Below are positions 19,580 through 31,429 of a DNA stretch of 64,000 bases, piece by piece; position 1 is the first letter of the stretch, and each line of letters opens with the position of its first letter. Source of the stretch: Dactylorhiza incarnata (Eukaryota > Streptophyta > Magnoliopsida > Asparagales > Orchidaceae); the NCBI GenBank assembly GCA_033032865.1, contig JAWHQI010000049.1, positions 9,367,501 through 9,431,500 of the forward strand, read 5' to 3'. Made by a program: the position numbers and the translations under genes. The notes beneath the pieces were generated by a model. It saw only the letters and a list, made by a program, of their open reading frames with translations, was not told where the DNA came from and searched no databases.

Positions 19580-20856
19580 TGTTGGAACATGATTTTCCGA
19601 ATCCCGTTGGTTTGAGAATAACAAATTCTATGTTGTATTTGATCACGTTTGGTTTTGTGTTTATAGCATACAGGAACTCATGGGTATGGCATCAAGATGC
19701 TACAAGATGAAATGATCATTGTACTAGGTCTAAGATATAATGCAACCACTAACGTTGGCGTTAACGTCTTGACGACATGGAGCCTTCACGACGATATGGA
19801 TGTTGGTCTCGACGACATGGAGCCTTCACGGCGACATGGAAGATGGAAGCACATATGGAAGGATATTACCGCTGGGCGGTATCGCTAACGCTGGGCGTTA
19901 GCCATGCTAAAACGAGAAGATTCCAAAAGAGCAAAATCACATTCCCAGATTGAAGATTCTGGCACCAAAAATGTTGCCTTAAGTACTACCGCTGAGCGTT
20001 ATCGATACGCCAGCGTTAGCTCCTCAAGTCTATAAAAAAGCAATCTTGGCTTTGTCTGAAAAGAGCCCAAACCTTAAATTTATTGCTTCATGCTACCTCA
20101 AGAGGAATTCATATCAGACGTCCAAGCATCTCCCACACAAACTACCAAGAGGATTTTTGAAGGCAGATTCACCACGACTATTCAACACGAAGGACGCACG
20201 CATCGACTCCGACGATCTCCCTGATATGTCGTAGACCTCATCCTCGAGTTCTACTATTAAAAGAGTTTTTATTTACACACTGTACTCTTGTTTCTCTTGT
20301 TCTTTGTTGGTAGTGAATTCGCCTCAGGAGTTGGCGACTAAGTCTTGGGAGACTTAGGGGAATTCGCCGCGAGTTGTGGAGACTAGGTCTAGGATTAGAT
20401 CTAGGGGCGGCTCGGGGCCTTATCTGGGGAGAGTTAGACTAGAGCCAACCGGTCCTTGGGAGAAGGGTCGGTATAGAAAACCAAAAAGGGTTTTACGACT
20501 GCCTCCATTCCGAGCATCAGTGGGATCAAGTTTTGTAATCTTTTTACTGATATAAAAATATTTTCAATCTCTGCCTTTTACTCTACATATTTCTGTTCTA
20601 TGTTATTTCAAGCAAAAGGGGATCTCTGTTACTAACCCCGAGCGGTAACTTCTACCGTTGGCAGTAGCAACCGAGACTCAACTTCTCCATAAGAACATCT
20701 CTATAAAAGATATTTTCTCAAAAGGATAAAAGCCAAGTTTTAATATAAATATCTCGTAGAATAATTTCAACCTATAACTATATTTAGATTTAGATTTAAA
20801 ATTAGTTAAAATTCTTATTCACAACCCCCCCTCTAAGGGCGCCTACAGATCCAACA
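19580..20856 (+). repeat. 3' LTR of element H, family L
   Basis: 1277 bp, TGTTGGA...TCCAACA. It shares its start (GGTTTGAGAATAACAAAT) with 37493-38852 and its end (CCCTCTAAGGGCGCC) with both other copies. Unlike those, it follows a PPT, so it is a genuine 3' LTR, not a solo one. Its hairpins differ in sequence: TACCGCTGGGCGGTA at 19867-19881 and GCTAACGCTGGGCGTTAGC at 19884-19902, with the same TGG loop. Confidence 0.85.
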
Positions 20857-21217
20857 TATATGACGCTGACATATCTAAGAACTAAAAGAGCATTGAACAG
20901 ACGCTAAGTGGCTCATTGGGGCTCGTCATCAAACCGCAGTAAGTATTAATCAATCCAATTTAGAATTAATTAATTAGAGCAATCAATTGGAGGATGACTT
21001 CCTGGAGAAGGGTAGTAAGTTTTGTTGTTGTTTGCTGGGCTCGAGGACGAAAAGCATGTGTCGCTCTGCTCTGCATGGATCGGCTGGCTCGATAAATGAA
21101 GGAGCAAGGGCTGGATAAGAAGTTGTGCGCCTACTGGAAAAGAAGGCACGGTTCCGTCAAATGGTTACGGGAGACGATGCAGACAGGCTTATCACCTCGA
21201 GAGAAGATGCTTGGGAG
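20857..21217 (-). other. Retroelement leader-like DNA, left part
   Basis: A purine- and G-rich stretch without long frames, separated by the hAT element from 23847-24262. Together these look like a copia 5' leader read on the minus strand, by analogy with the leaders of A, B and C. Confidence 0.3.
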
Positions 21218-21225
21218 CAAGCTTG

Positions 21226-23838
21226 CAGATGTCGGACTCATGTCGGTTTGGATTTTTTATGTCGGATATCGGATTGCGGGGATATATCGGGGACATTTCA
21301 AAATGTCGGATTGTAATATTATATATATTATATATATATTATATATCATAATATTTTTTAATTAGATGGTAATTATTTTATCTAATTAAGTTTAAACTAA
21401 AATTCACATGAGAAAATTAAACTACTAACAAGTGTTTAATCAATTTATAATAAATAAGAAATGTTGCATACCTTCAATCATGTAATGGTTTAATACAACA
21501 TCACAAAATCATATTAAAGTATTAAACATTTAAACTAGAAAGTATAGTCGTACCTCAGCTTATTACCAAAATGTTAATGTTCCACAAAATCTGCTACTCT
21601 GATATAAATCTACAATATTGTTTTCCTGAAAATCAATGAACGAACATTTGAGTAAGAACTAATATTAAAGAATAAAGATTAATAAACATAACGGAAGAAT
21701 TAACTTAATACAACTCACCTAAATAACATCATGATTCTTCATCAGTTGGGTAGTCCTCGGATGTGTAAAACACTAGTGCATCATCATCAATGTCCTACTC
21801 ATAATTCTCATCCACATCCCTCTCTGGCATATGTCGGTTTCCTTTCGCTTTTGTCGTACATGCATGTTTTAAAGCCGGCCTTGCACTTCTCCTAGAACTC
21901 ACATCAGCATCAACCATATCACCAATCTGAGTCCAAGTCAACCCTTCTCCAGGTAACACTTTGTCATCATCATCATCTCCAGCATCATCAACAGGACCGG
22001 CTAACCACTCAGCAACTTTTCCTTCATCAATACTCTTTGCAGACAATGGGTCTTGAGATGGATCATAATATTTAGACTTCAACTTATAATTGAATTTCAC
22101 AAATACAAGATCATTCAATCTTTTGTTTTCTAGTATATTCCTCTGCTTGGAATGAATCTAAATATGATATAAACATTAAAATTTGTTATCTTAAAATATT
22201 ATTGAAATATCATTTTAAAATATATATTTACAAGTAAATTACCATCTCAAAAGTGCTCCAATTTCTTTTGTAACCGGAGGAACTAGTTGTCAAACTCAAG
22301 ATTCTCATGGTCATTTTTCTCAAATTTGGAGTTTCAATTGCATAGAACTTCCACCAATGAGTTTATGAAAAAATAACAAATTATTAGTAGTTCAGTAAAA
22401 AAATAGTCCAACAATTGTTTGGTGAACAACCTGGATTAAACCCTGGCATTACTTTTTGCCTCTTTGTTATGTCCCAGGAAAATGCTCCTTGCTCTAGCTG
22501 ATAAACTTCAACCTCAGCAGTAATGGCATCTTGCATAGGAATGTCATGAGAGTACATTCTAGTGAGGCAGTCAATAAACCCACCCATGAACTTTGGGTCT
22601 CCATCTATCTCTTCCCTATTTGGGAAGTAGAAGAAGGGATTCAGTAAATAGTATGTAAGATGTAGAGAGTTGCTCATCTTAGTCTCTACTCATTTATCTA
22701 TCAACTTCCATATGGGAAGATATTTACTCTCCTTAAACTCAAGAGCAGCAACAACCTCCTCTCTAGCCTTCTTCATATCACCATACAACCATCCCATTGA
22801 TGGTGTGTCCCCATCAGCTCTTCTGAGGACTTTCACCAATGGGGCAAAATACAAGAATAGCAAGCTCAACATTTAGACAAAAAGTATCACCCAAAACTGT
22901 AGTTGTAGTCTACAACTCAAGAGGATAGATATATGATAAGTAACAGATTAATTATATTCATAGATCAATCAATATGTAATACAGTATTAAGATACCTGTT
23001 TGCCCGTCTCACGACCAGATAATTTGGTAGCATCCCACCTTGCAGATGTAAATATCTCCCGCAACTGCCTCTTTTTCTCATGGATGCTCTGTAACGAAAG
23101 AAATGTTGTAGCAAATCTGGTCACTCCAGGGCGCACAAGATCATTGGACTCCATGTCTTTTGTAGTCTCCCTAAACATGTCAAGGGAGATAGTATGACCA
23201 TATATAAACACTTACAATTGACGTCCCATTGCAATTGCATTTTTTATTTGCTTTAATCTAGCAATGTCCTGGAGAAGCAAATTGATTGTGTGTGCAGCGC
23301 ATGGAGTCCAAAAGAGTCTTGGCCTCTTCAAAGCCATCAACCTTGATGTCGTCATGTTATTGGATGAGCCAGAGGAATATAAATATATAATACTCACAGT
23401 GTGCCAAGGGATGAGCCAGAGATCCAGAGAAGAAGACGACAGACGAGAAGAACCAGAGAGCCGGAGAACCAGAGAGCCAGAGAGCCAGTGCCTAGATGCA
23501 AGATTCACCAGAGAACCAGAGAGCGAGTGTCTAGAAGAAGGCGAAAGTCGGGAAGAAGACGAGAGTGAGGGTGAGCGATTAGGGCACGATAGGAGGAATG
23601 TGAGACGATAGGAGGAATGTGAGAGGATAGGCGGGTTAAATAAAAATAATAATATATAAATTAATAAAAATAATATATATATATAATATTATTAATACCG
23701 CCATAACCCGTCATAACCCGCCATAACCCACAATATGGGGCCGACATATCGGCCGCAATATTGGAAAACGCCAGATTTGCCAAATGTGGCGGAAACGTGT
23801 CGAACCACCCTCAAAAATGACATATCAGCCGACATCTA
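21226..23838 (-). mobile_element. Defective hAT-superfamily DNA transposon
   Basis: 2613 bp with inverted ends CAGATGTCGG (left) and TAGATGTCGGC (right, reverse complement). It is flanked by an 8-bp duplication with two transitions, CAAGCTTG (21218-21225) and CAGGTTTG (23839-23846); 8 bp is the hAT size. Subterminal TATGTCGG and CCGCCATAACCC words recur. It encodes the C-terminal two thirds of a transposase in pieces, so it is non-autonomous. Confidence 0.8.
21795..23345 (-). pseudogene. hAT transposase, exons with 5' truncation
   Basis: The pieces follow the plant hAT order. 23345-23215 has W-T-P-C-A-A-H-T-I-N-L-L-L-Q-D-I of the DUF659-type catalytic core. 23211-22990 has R-P-G-V-T-R-F-A-T. 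22872-22690 has the L-R-x-x-D-x-D segment before M-G-W-L-Y. 22677-22430 includes a Q-x-G-A-F-S-W motif. 22118-21795 is an Asp-rich C-terminus. GT/AG-like borders separate them. The BED zinc finger and N-terminal core are absent; AG-rich repeats occupy that place (23430-23600). The protein would not be functional. Confidence 0.7.
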
Positions 23839-23846
23839 CAGGTTTG

Positions 23847-24560
23847 CTTACGAGAACCGATAGCAGCAGGGCTCCTCTGGCACTGGCAAGACAACTTCAA
23901 AAACCACAGGCGGGTTGGATCGTAGCTCAGGAGATCGACGATGGAGTGACAGCGGGAGGTCGATGATGGTCGGCTCTTACTCGCGGGCCTTCAAGGTTGA
24001 GATGGGGCGCTGGGCCTTCGAGGTTGAGACTACGGGCATTGGGCATCGCTCTTCACTAGATGTCAAAGAAAGGATCGTCAAGGATGACGATGACGGATCA
24101 GAAGGCTGACCGTAGGGCGAGCCCGCTGGAGCGTCCCTCGATCCAGTGAAACGATGCAGACGATTTCAAATGGAAAATGAACGGAGACGTGCTTCTCCGG
24201 TGGATGCGTAGAGAGTTGTTTCATCCGTCGGAGTGAATCGAAACACTCTGATCCCAAGATGTTATGGGCCTAGCCAGTAACATTGTTAGAGGTGGCAGTG
24301 AAGGCGGAGATTCAAGGGGACCCGAGAATGGGGGAAGGAGAAAAGAACTCGAGAGAAGAATAAAACTTGGTTAATTTCATTCATAATGATTAATGGGCCC
24401 CTGGGGATCCCTTAAATAAAAATTACAAGACATCGACAATAACCAAAATACCCTACATGAAATAAAAGACATGAAACATCATAATAACCCTAAATAACGA
24501 CACTAATAATGATGACACAAACATGACAAATTAAAAATACATATATAAAGTTAGTTGATA
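23847..24560 (-). other. Retroelement leader and LTR-like remnant
   Basis: A G-rich leader-like segment ends in CACTCTGATCCCAAG (24247-24261), a decayed tRNA-Met PBS (one or two changes). Sequence from about 24263 (TGTTATGGG...) would be the 5' LTR of a minus-strand element. No partner LTR was found. Confidence 0.35.
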
Positions 24561-25567
24561 ACGAGGACTATTGTGGACCAATATCACTTTTCTTCATCTT
24601 TGCATATTCCTAAACTGAACAAAGTTAATTTTTGAGAGAAGGTCAAGACTCCAATTTGAGCAAATGAGGGCCTACAGAAGAATCCTAGCCAAAACCAAGA
24701 TCATCCATTTGATCAAAACAATATACTATACATTAGGATTATAACACATTATCTACTACATTCAGAATAGTGGAAAACAGGATGCAAAGAAAGGGAAGGA
24801 TATGTTGAAGAATGTTAGAACTAGAAAGAAGAATCCTATAATCCAAATAATCTTTTTCATACTAGTATTATGGAAACACTCAACTATTAAATAGGCCCCA
24901 TTAATTGGGAGACATTTTAGTAACCAAGCAACACTTACCCTTAAGATCTTCCTCTCCTCTCCTTGAATTTTGCCCAAATCCAACTACCAACCATGAATCC
25001 TCCAAGCGCGTATACCTGAAAATATGGATATTGATAATTATTTCTTCAAGAGATATTATTGATCATATTTAATTAACAAGATAAAAAAAATTCTACTTCA
25101 AGAATAATGACGATAAGCTGTTGCAAGAAATCCACAATAAATAGAAAGCAAATTTTTTTTTAAAAAGATCAAAATTTCATACAACATAAGGTGAAATTAA
25201 TATCGGTACATGCATAATGATTAAGGTTTTGCTTCTTTGAGTGGTGGGAATGGGAGCTCCCACCCAGTGGTGGGAATGGGAGCTAAAATATAAGTTTTTG
25301 GCCTTTCCCACCGCTGTTGTGATCAAAATTGAGGTTTACTAGACACATGGCTACCTCTGGTGGTGTTTCTTCCCTCTGGAGATGGAGAAAAAACACCTAA
25401 ACAAATAAAGCTTAAATTTGGCCAAGGTTGGAATGTGCATGTCGTAGAGGTTGTCCTTAAAATAACAATTGAGCAACTTCGGTGTCTACAAACATAAAAA
25501 TGAAACCAACTAATGCCTCTTCCTGAGTGGTTAGAAATAATAATAATAATTGAACTTCAATGAAGTT
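24561..25567. other. AT-rich DNA with a weak exon candidate
   Basis: On the minus strand a TTTTCAG acceptor (about 25017) and an AAG-GGTAAGT donor (about 24943) enclose a 70-bp open segment, but the protein is not recognised. A 19-bp direct repeat of GTGGTGGGAATGGGAGCT flanks a CCCACCCA spacer at 25241-25284. No gene is called. Confidence 0.3.
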
Positions 25568-25603
25568 GATGCAGTTAAAGATTGGAAAAACAATCTTACT
25601 TTA

Positions 25604-25923
25604 TGTTATGAAGCTACTAGAGAGAGGGAGAAAACTAGAGGGAAGAAGAAGAAGGGAAGCTAGGGTTAGAGAAGGAGGAGATTACCTTGAGGTTAATTGC
25701 ATGCCTCCAAATAATGATATCCCCGGGTATAAATACCCGGGGCAAGGAGGGAGCCGGACGGCCCCTCCAAATAGGGATGAACCGGTTGGTTCAGCCCTTG
25801 GCCGGCCGATTTTACTGAATGGGGGCTGAACCGGTTGGTTCAGCCCCTTCTTTGTTTGTTTTCTCCTTGCGCCTGCGAGCATAATAACGCCCCGAGAAGT
25901 GAGGCGCGGTCGGGGGCATAACA
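25604..25923 (-). repeat. 3' LTR of element D
   Basis: 320 bp, TGTTATG...GCATAACA on the plus strand. It carries a palindrome around a TATA word at 25721-25742 and two AACCGGTT-centred palindromes. Confidence 0.92.
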
Positions 25924-28900
25924 TGCCTCTCCCCATCAAGACCCAGCTTGTCCCCAAGATGGAAATCTGGGTACAGCTCCTTGAAGTCCAACAGATCAAC
26001 CCATGAGTTATGTGCCTCCGACAAGTGCTTCCACTTGACCAAGAGTTCGGCCCGAAATTCTGCGCCCCGTTGCTTCCACCTGAGTAACAGAACATTCTCC
26101 GGCATTGGCCGAAGTTCCCCTGCAACGGTAGCCTCCGGCAAGAAAGGGCTCGGTTGGGTACTGTCGCCAATCTTCTTCTTAAGCAAAGATACATGAAATG
26201 CCGGATGGATGCGGGAGCCTGCTGGAAGCGCCAATGTGTAAGCGACTGGCCCCACCCTTTTGAGAACACGAAAGGGGCCATAATAGCGAGGGGCTAATTT
26301 CTGATTTGTACGGCGAGCCACTGATAGTTGTCGGTAGGGTTGGAGCTTAAGGAATACTTCATCACCCACAACAAACTCTCTTTCCTTGCGGTGCTTGTCC
26401 GCCTGGGCCTTCATGCGATCTTGGGCAAGGCGAAGATTCACCCGCAACGTCACTAAGGTGCGGTCGCGGTCGCGGAGGGCCCGATCAACCGCCGGTAACG
26501 CCGTGCTGCCCGGCTCATAACTGCTCAAAGAAGGGGGTGGGCGGCCGTAGACCTCCTCAAACGGCGTCATCTTGCTGACAGAGTGGTAAGCGGTGTTGTA
26601 ACAGTACTCGGCCCAGTGTAGCCAGCCGGTCCAAGTCCGCGGCACGTCCAAGACGAAACATCGGAGGTATGTCTCCACGCTACGATTAAGAACCTCCGTC
26701 TGGCCGTCGGTCTGGGGGTGATTTGCGGTGCTGAAACGCAAACAAGTTCCCTGAAGGCGGAAAAGCTCTCTCCAGAACTGGCTCACAAAGGTGGGATCAC
26801 GATCAGAAATGATGGCGCGAGGGAGGCCGTGCAAGCGGACAATTTCCTGAGCAAAGAGTTCGGCAACCGACTCTGCCATATAAGGATGACTGAGAGCGAG
26901 GAAGTGACCATACTTAGAGAGCTTGTCGACCACCACCAGAATGACCGACTTGCCCTGAGACTTGGGCAATCCATCAATAAAGTCCATCGACACCGTATCG
27001 CAAATGTGCCATGGAATCTCTAGTGGTTGGAGCAACCCGGCAGGTGTGGTGGTTTCGTACTTTTGTCGCTGGCATGTCTCACATTGCCGCACAAACTGCT
27101 GCACATCCCGGCGCATCCCCGACCAATACACATTTGCTCTCGCCCTTTGGAGGGTACGGAGCACTCCTGCATGACCCCCCACTGGAGAGGAATGAAACTC
27201 GTTGAGCATAATTGTCTTCCATGCTGATCCCGGGGGTATGACTACTCTGTCGTGGTAATGGAGCCGCCCACTCTGTAGATGATAGCGTGGCGTCACAGTC
27301 TCCCCACGCTGAAGGGCCTCCACAAGGCCGCGTAGTGGAGGATCCCGCAAGACCTCCTCATGTATGTCATCGAACGAGTCGAGGACCGACCCCGAAATCT
27401 GGACGAGTGCACCATCCGGTAGACGGGACAAGGCATCCGCCACCACATTCTCCTTGCCCTGGTGGTAAAATGATCTCGTAATCGTAGCCCAGAAGTTTTG
27501 TGACCCACTTTTGTTGAAGGGGAGAGGAGACTCGTTGGTCCAAAAAGTGCTTCAAACTTTGGTGATCTGTACGAATCTTGAAATGCCGTCCCAAAAGATA
27601 TGGCCGCCAAACGGCCACTGCCTGGACCACGGCCAACAATTCTTTTTCATACGTGAACAGTCCCAACGTCTTAGGCGCCAACGCCTTACTGTAAAAGGCC
27701 AGTGGGCGGCCCTCCTGCATCAATACTTCTCTCAGCCTCACCCCGGAGGCGTCCGTCTCCACGACAAACTCCTTAGTGAAATCTGAATGGGCCAAAACTG
27801 GGGTGGTCGTCACTGCCCGTTTGAGCGCCTGAAAAGCCGCCTCAACATCATCCTGCCATAAAAAGGCATCCTTCTGCAGTAGCTGGTTCAGTGGTCTAGC
27901 AATCTTCCCGTAGTCCCGGACGAACCGCCAGTAGTAGCCGGTGAGGCCCAAGAATCCCCGCAGAGCCCAAACAGTCTGGGGCCGCGGCCAATAAACCATG
28001 TTCTCAATCTTCCGAGGGTCAGCTTTGACCCCTTCAGCCGAGACCAAGTGTCCCAAGTACTCGACCTCCTCCTGCCCAAAAGAACACTTAGATCGCTAAG
28101 CATAGAGTCGATGCTCGCGTAGGATAGAGAAGACCTGTTCAACATGGCACAAGTGGTCTTCCCAATTAGCATTGTATATAAGGATGTCATCAAAGAAAAT
28201 CAGCACAAAGAGGCGAAGTAGTGGGCGAAAGATCTCGTTCATATTGGCCTGGAAGGTCGATGGCCCGCCGGTCAACCCGTTGGCCATCACTAGAAACTCG
28301 TAGTGGCCGTCGTGAGTCCTGAAGGCCGTCTTGTGAACGTCTTCTTCCCGCATGAGGATTTGGTAGTAACCCGATCGTAGGTCAAGCTTTGTGAATCGGG
28401 TCGCACCGTATAGCTCATTCAACAGCTCTTCAACCAACGGAATTGGAAACTTGTCTTTCAAGGTGACGATATTCAAAGCCCGGTAGTACACACAGAATCT
28501 CCATGAGCCATCCTTCTTCTTGACGAGAATAATCGGGGCCGCAAAGGAACTCGTGCTCGGCCGGATGATCCCGGCGTCAAGCATCTCCTGGACGCTACGC
28601 TCGATCTCTGCCTTTTGCATGTGTGGATATCGGTAAGGCCGGATATTGGTAGGCTCCGCTCCGGCTTTGAGAACAATCATGTGATCCCGAAACCGTGATG
28701 GTGGAAGTGTACGTGGCTCCTGAAAAATGTCAGAATACTGCTCTACCAAGGACTGCATCTGCATGGGCACCACAGACGACCCGGACTCATCGGACCGCAC
28801 CCCCAAAAGGACTGTCATCAAGCTCCCTTCCTCTCCAAGCTGTTGCATGCTTCGAAGAGAGACTTCCTTCACCGGCGAGGCTGTGAGACCCTTCAAACAG

Positions 28901-29085
28901 AACTGTCGTCCACGCTGCACAAACTCTATCGTCATGAGATCCCAATCAAAAGTGACCCGCTTCAGCTGCTGCAACCACTGAACTCCGAGTACCATGTCCG
29001 ATCCCCGGATGGGTAGAATATATACATCCGTGCTCCCAATGTATCCCTGAATCCGTAACTCCACTCCCTTCATTACCCCTTTGCA
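25812..29085 (-). pseudogene. Element D RT, RNase H, integrase and chromodomain
   Basis: RT (29085-28096) has the L-V-K-K-K-D-G-S-W-R-F motif and F-F-D-D-I-L-I-Y in place of the usual YVDD/YFDD. A premature TAG at 28098-28096 replaces a conserved Lys codon. RT and RNase H continue to 27367 (D-A-S-G then T-D-H-Q-S-L). A one-base frameshift near 27450 leads into integrase (27446-25812) with an HHCC finger, catalytic D (S-M-D-F-I-D), D (S-D-R-D-P) and E (G-Q-T-E-V), a Y-Y-G-P-F motif and a chromodomain-like L-V-K-W...W-V-D. Its end crosses into the 3' LTR. Confidence 0.88.
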
Positions 29086-30852
29086 CTACAGCTTGCTGCC
29101 GTCAGCCACCATAACCTGAAATGCAGCTCCTCTATCAATCTCATGCCCCACCCGTTGTGCGACAGCCGGATGAATAAAGTTGTGGGTGCTCCCACTGTCC
29201 ACCAATATCATCACCTTCTCCTGTCTAACCCTTCCGGCCACCCGCATCGTGAGGGGCGGATTGCACCCTTCCATGGCATGGATGGACACCCCAAACTCCG
29301 TCACGTCCACTTCCTCCTCCAACAGCGCCTCCTCGACTGCTAGCTCGGGAGGAAACTCGTCGTTCACATCTTCATGCAGCATGAAAACGTGTATCTTCTG
29401 ACATTTATGTTCGGGTACAAATTTCTCGTCACAGTTGAAGCAGAGGCCTTTCTCCTTACGGGCCTGGAGCTCGCCCCACGACAAACGAGTCACCGTAGGC
29501 TTGGCAACCGCCTGCGGCTCCCTCCTGGCAACGGCGGGTGTGACCGGAGCCCTCCCCGTGGCCCGCGACCGCTGCCGGTTGAAGCGCTCCTCCTGAATAC
29601 AGGCTAAGCTGACGGCGTGGTTCAAACTCCGTGGCATATAAGCATGAACCTCATCCCGCAATTGCTCCTTCAATCCTGACACAAAACAACTCAACAATGT
29701 CTTCTCTTCCCAGTGTACCCCGTTCGCCAACTTCTCGAACTCCGTCCGGTACTCAGCCACTGTCCCCTTCTGTCGCAACTTCTGCAGCAGCGCCTCAAAA
29801 TCCTCATACTCCAGGGGCCCAAATCGGGCGGTGAACCCCTCTACAAAATCAGTCCAGGGCACATAATCTCTACCTCTCAGGAACCACTGAGTCAACTGAA
29901 ACGCGTCGTCTTCCAGATGGAACGACGCTACTTGCACCCATTGCCCCTCCGGAACCTCCTGATAGCTGAAGAATAATTCTGCCTTCTGGACCCATTCCAG
30001 CGCATCCCCCCCTTTGAATTTGGGGAAGTTCATACGTGTCAACTTCGGTGGCATGTACGCTCGGGGCCCCGCCTGCCCTGTCCATGCACATTTTGTCCCT
30101 GCCCATTCCAGGCCTGACGTCCCGGGCCCATATTATGACCATCCTGTGCCCCTATAGGCTTGAGGTGGCTGTCCCTGATGAGGAGTATGCTGCCCGGGCC
30201 ACGGAACAGGGCCCCCATACCCGCCGGGAGGAACACCGCCTCGCGGGTGAGGAAGAAGGCCCGCCGTACCTCCTGGAGACCGCACAGCAGCCGCTTGCCC
30301 TCCATCGGGCTGTAGCCAGGGCTGCCGCCCGCAATCTACCGGCCCAGCAACACCGAGGAGGCCGCCAGCTGCAGCCGCCAACCATGTTGCTGCTCCCTGC
30401 ACTTCGTTGGTGGTCCCCCAGGGTCGGGAGAAGCCAACGCCCCCGTTTCCTCGAATTCCCGACCCAGCAGCACCGGGGAGAACGCCTGCTGTAGCCACTG
30501 ACCACGTCGCTGCTCTCTGTACTTCGCCGGTGGTCCCCCAGGGTCGGGAGAAGCTGACGCCCCCATTTCCTCCCATTCCCGACCCTCCAACGCCCAGACG
30601 CGCCGGATCGGGCGATCCCGACGCTTCAGTGGACCGATCGGGTATTCCGCCGATCGGTTCTTCTGCGCTCGTTGTTTTCCCTTTCAACAGGGCCTTAAGC
30701 TCCTCCATACGCACGTCTATACGCTCCTCCAACCGCTGCGTAGATGTGCGCATCTCTTGCTCGATTGCGGCTACCGAATCCACCAATCCACCGTAGTTCT
30801 GCTCCAATGTTTCCAAACGGGTGATCTCCTCTTGCGTGCGGGTGGTGACCAT
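29086..30852 (-). pseudogene. Element D Gag and protease, frameshifted
   Basis: The 5' part (30852-30133) starts with M-V-T-T-R-T, has a coiled-coil-like N-terminus and a Gly/Pro-rich stretch, then shifts frame. The second part (30054-29086) holds the capsid domain (W-V-Q-K-A-E-L-F-F onward), a zinc knuckle C-x2-C-x5-H-x-C (C-F-N-C...E-H-K-C) and the protease site V-D-S-G-S-T-H-N-F. An in-frame TAG at 29088-29086 separates it from RT. A 120-bp in-frame duplication lies in the Gly-rich part. Confidence 0.85.
30343..30582 (-). repeat. 120-bp in-frame tandem duplication in D gag
   Basis: Units 30343-30462 and 30463-30582 encode two versions of a 40-residue Gly-rich segment with S-R-P-W-G-T-T. 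Because 120 is a multiple of three the frame is kept. The units have diverged, so the duplication predates this insertion. Confidence 0.8.
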
Positions 30853-30869
30853 CGACGGAGAACGACGCC

Positions 30870-30879
30870 TCTGATACCA
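30870..30879 (-). other. Primer-binding site of element D
   Basis: TGGTATCAGA on the minus strand matches initiator tRNA-Met and lies two bases from the 5' LTR. Confidence 0.8.
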
Positions 30880-30881
30880 AA

Positions 30882-31201
30882 TGTTATGAAGCTACTAGAG
30901 AAAGGGAGAAAACTAGAGGGAAGAAGAAGAAGGGAAGCTAGGGTTAGAGAAGGTGGAGATTGCCTTGAGGTTAATTGCATGCCTCCAAATAATGACATCC
31001 CCGGGTATAAATACCCGGGGCAAGGAGCGAGCCGGACGGCCCCTCCAAATAGGGCTGAACCGGTTGGTTCAGCCCTTGGCCGGCCGGTTTTACTGAATGG
31101 GGGCTGAACCGGTTGGTTCAGCCCCTTCTTTGTTTGTTTTCTCCTTGCGCCTGCGAGCATAATAACGCCCCGAGAAGCAAGGCGCGGTCGGGGGCGTAAC
31201 A
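30882..31201 (-). repeat. 5' LTR of element D
   Basis: 320 bp. The PBS complement CTCTGATACCAA lies just inside. Three perfect palindromes lie at 30999-31020, 31052-31075 and 31101-31124, each with 10-bp arms. Confidence 0.92.
30999..31124. promoter_or_regulatory. Palindromic promoter region of the D LTR
   Basis: 30999-31020 is an inverted repeat with arms CCCCGGGTAT and ATACCCGGGG around AA, so a TATAAATA word sits at its centre. 31052-31075 and 31101-31124 each have arms GGGCTGAACC and GGTTCAGCCC around GGTT. On the element strand the TATA word reads TATTTATA. Dimeric factor sites or RNA hairpins would both fit; neither is shown. Confidence 0.55.
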
Positions 31202-31244
31202 CTTTATTTCCCTCTCTTAAGGGGATATATAACAATATACAAAC

Positions 31245-31406
31245 AGTAGAAAGAAAGGAGGAGAAAATACTTTCATGTTTCTATTCATCCATATAGGGTA
31301 TAATATATAGGAAATACATTGACACATACAACTTTACTTACGATGTGGGACTAAACTATGAACGAACAAATAGACTTAATATAATACGAAACTAATAAAC
31401 TCAACT
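31245..31406 (-). repeat. 3' LTR of element B
   Basis: 162 bp; ends AGT...ACT rather than TG...CA. Followed on the plus strand by the C-rich PPT complement CTCCCCCTC. Confidence 0.88.
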
Positions 31407-31429
31407 CTCCCCCTCAAGTTGGGAATATA

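Larger units (their letters stand above)
25604..31201 (-). mobile_element. Element D: Reina-type Ty3/gypsy chromovirus
   Basis: 5598 bp with perfect target duplication CTTTA (25599-25603 and 31202-31206) and 320-bp LTRs that differ at about ten positions (about 3 percent, roughly a million years at the usual rate). Short LTRs, a chromodomain and single-frame gag-pol suggest the Reina lineage. The coding region has two premature stops and at least two frameshifts, so it is now non-autonomous. Confidence 0.92.

Noticed and set aside
30039..30590. Several overlapping frames on both strands in D gag
   Set aside because: Shadows of the Gly/Pro-rich gag linker and its 120-bp duplication.
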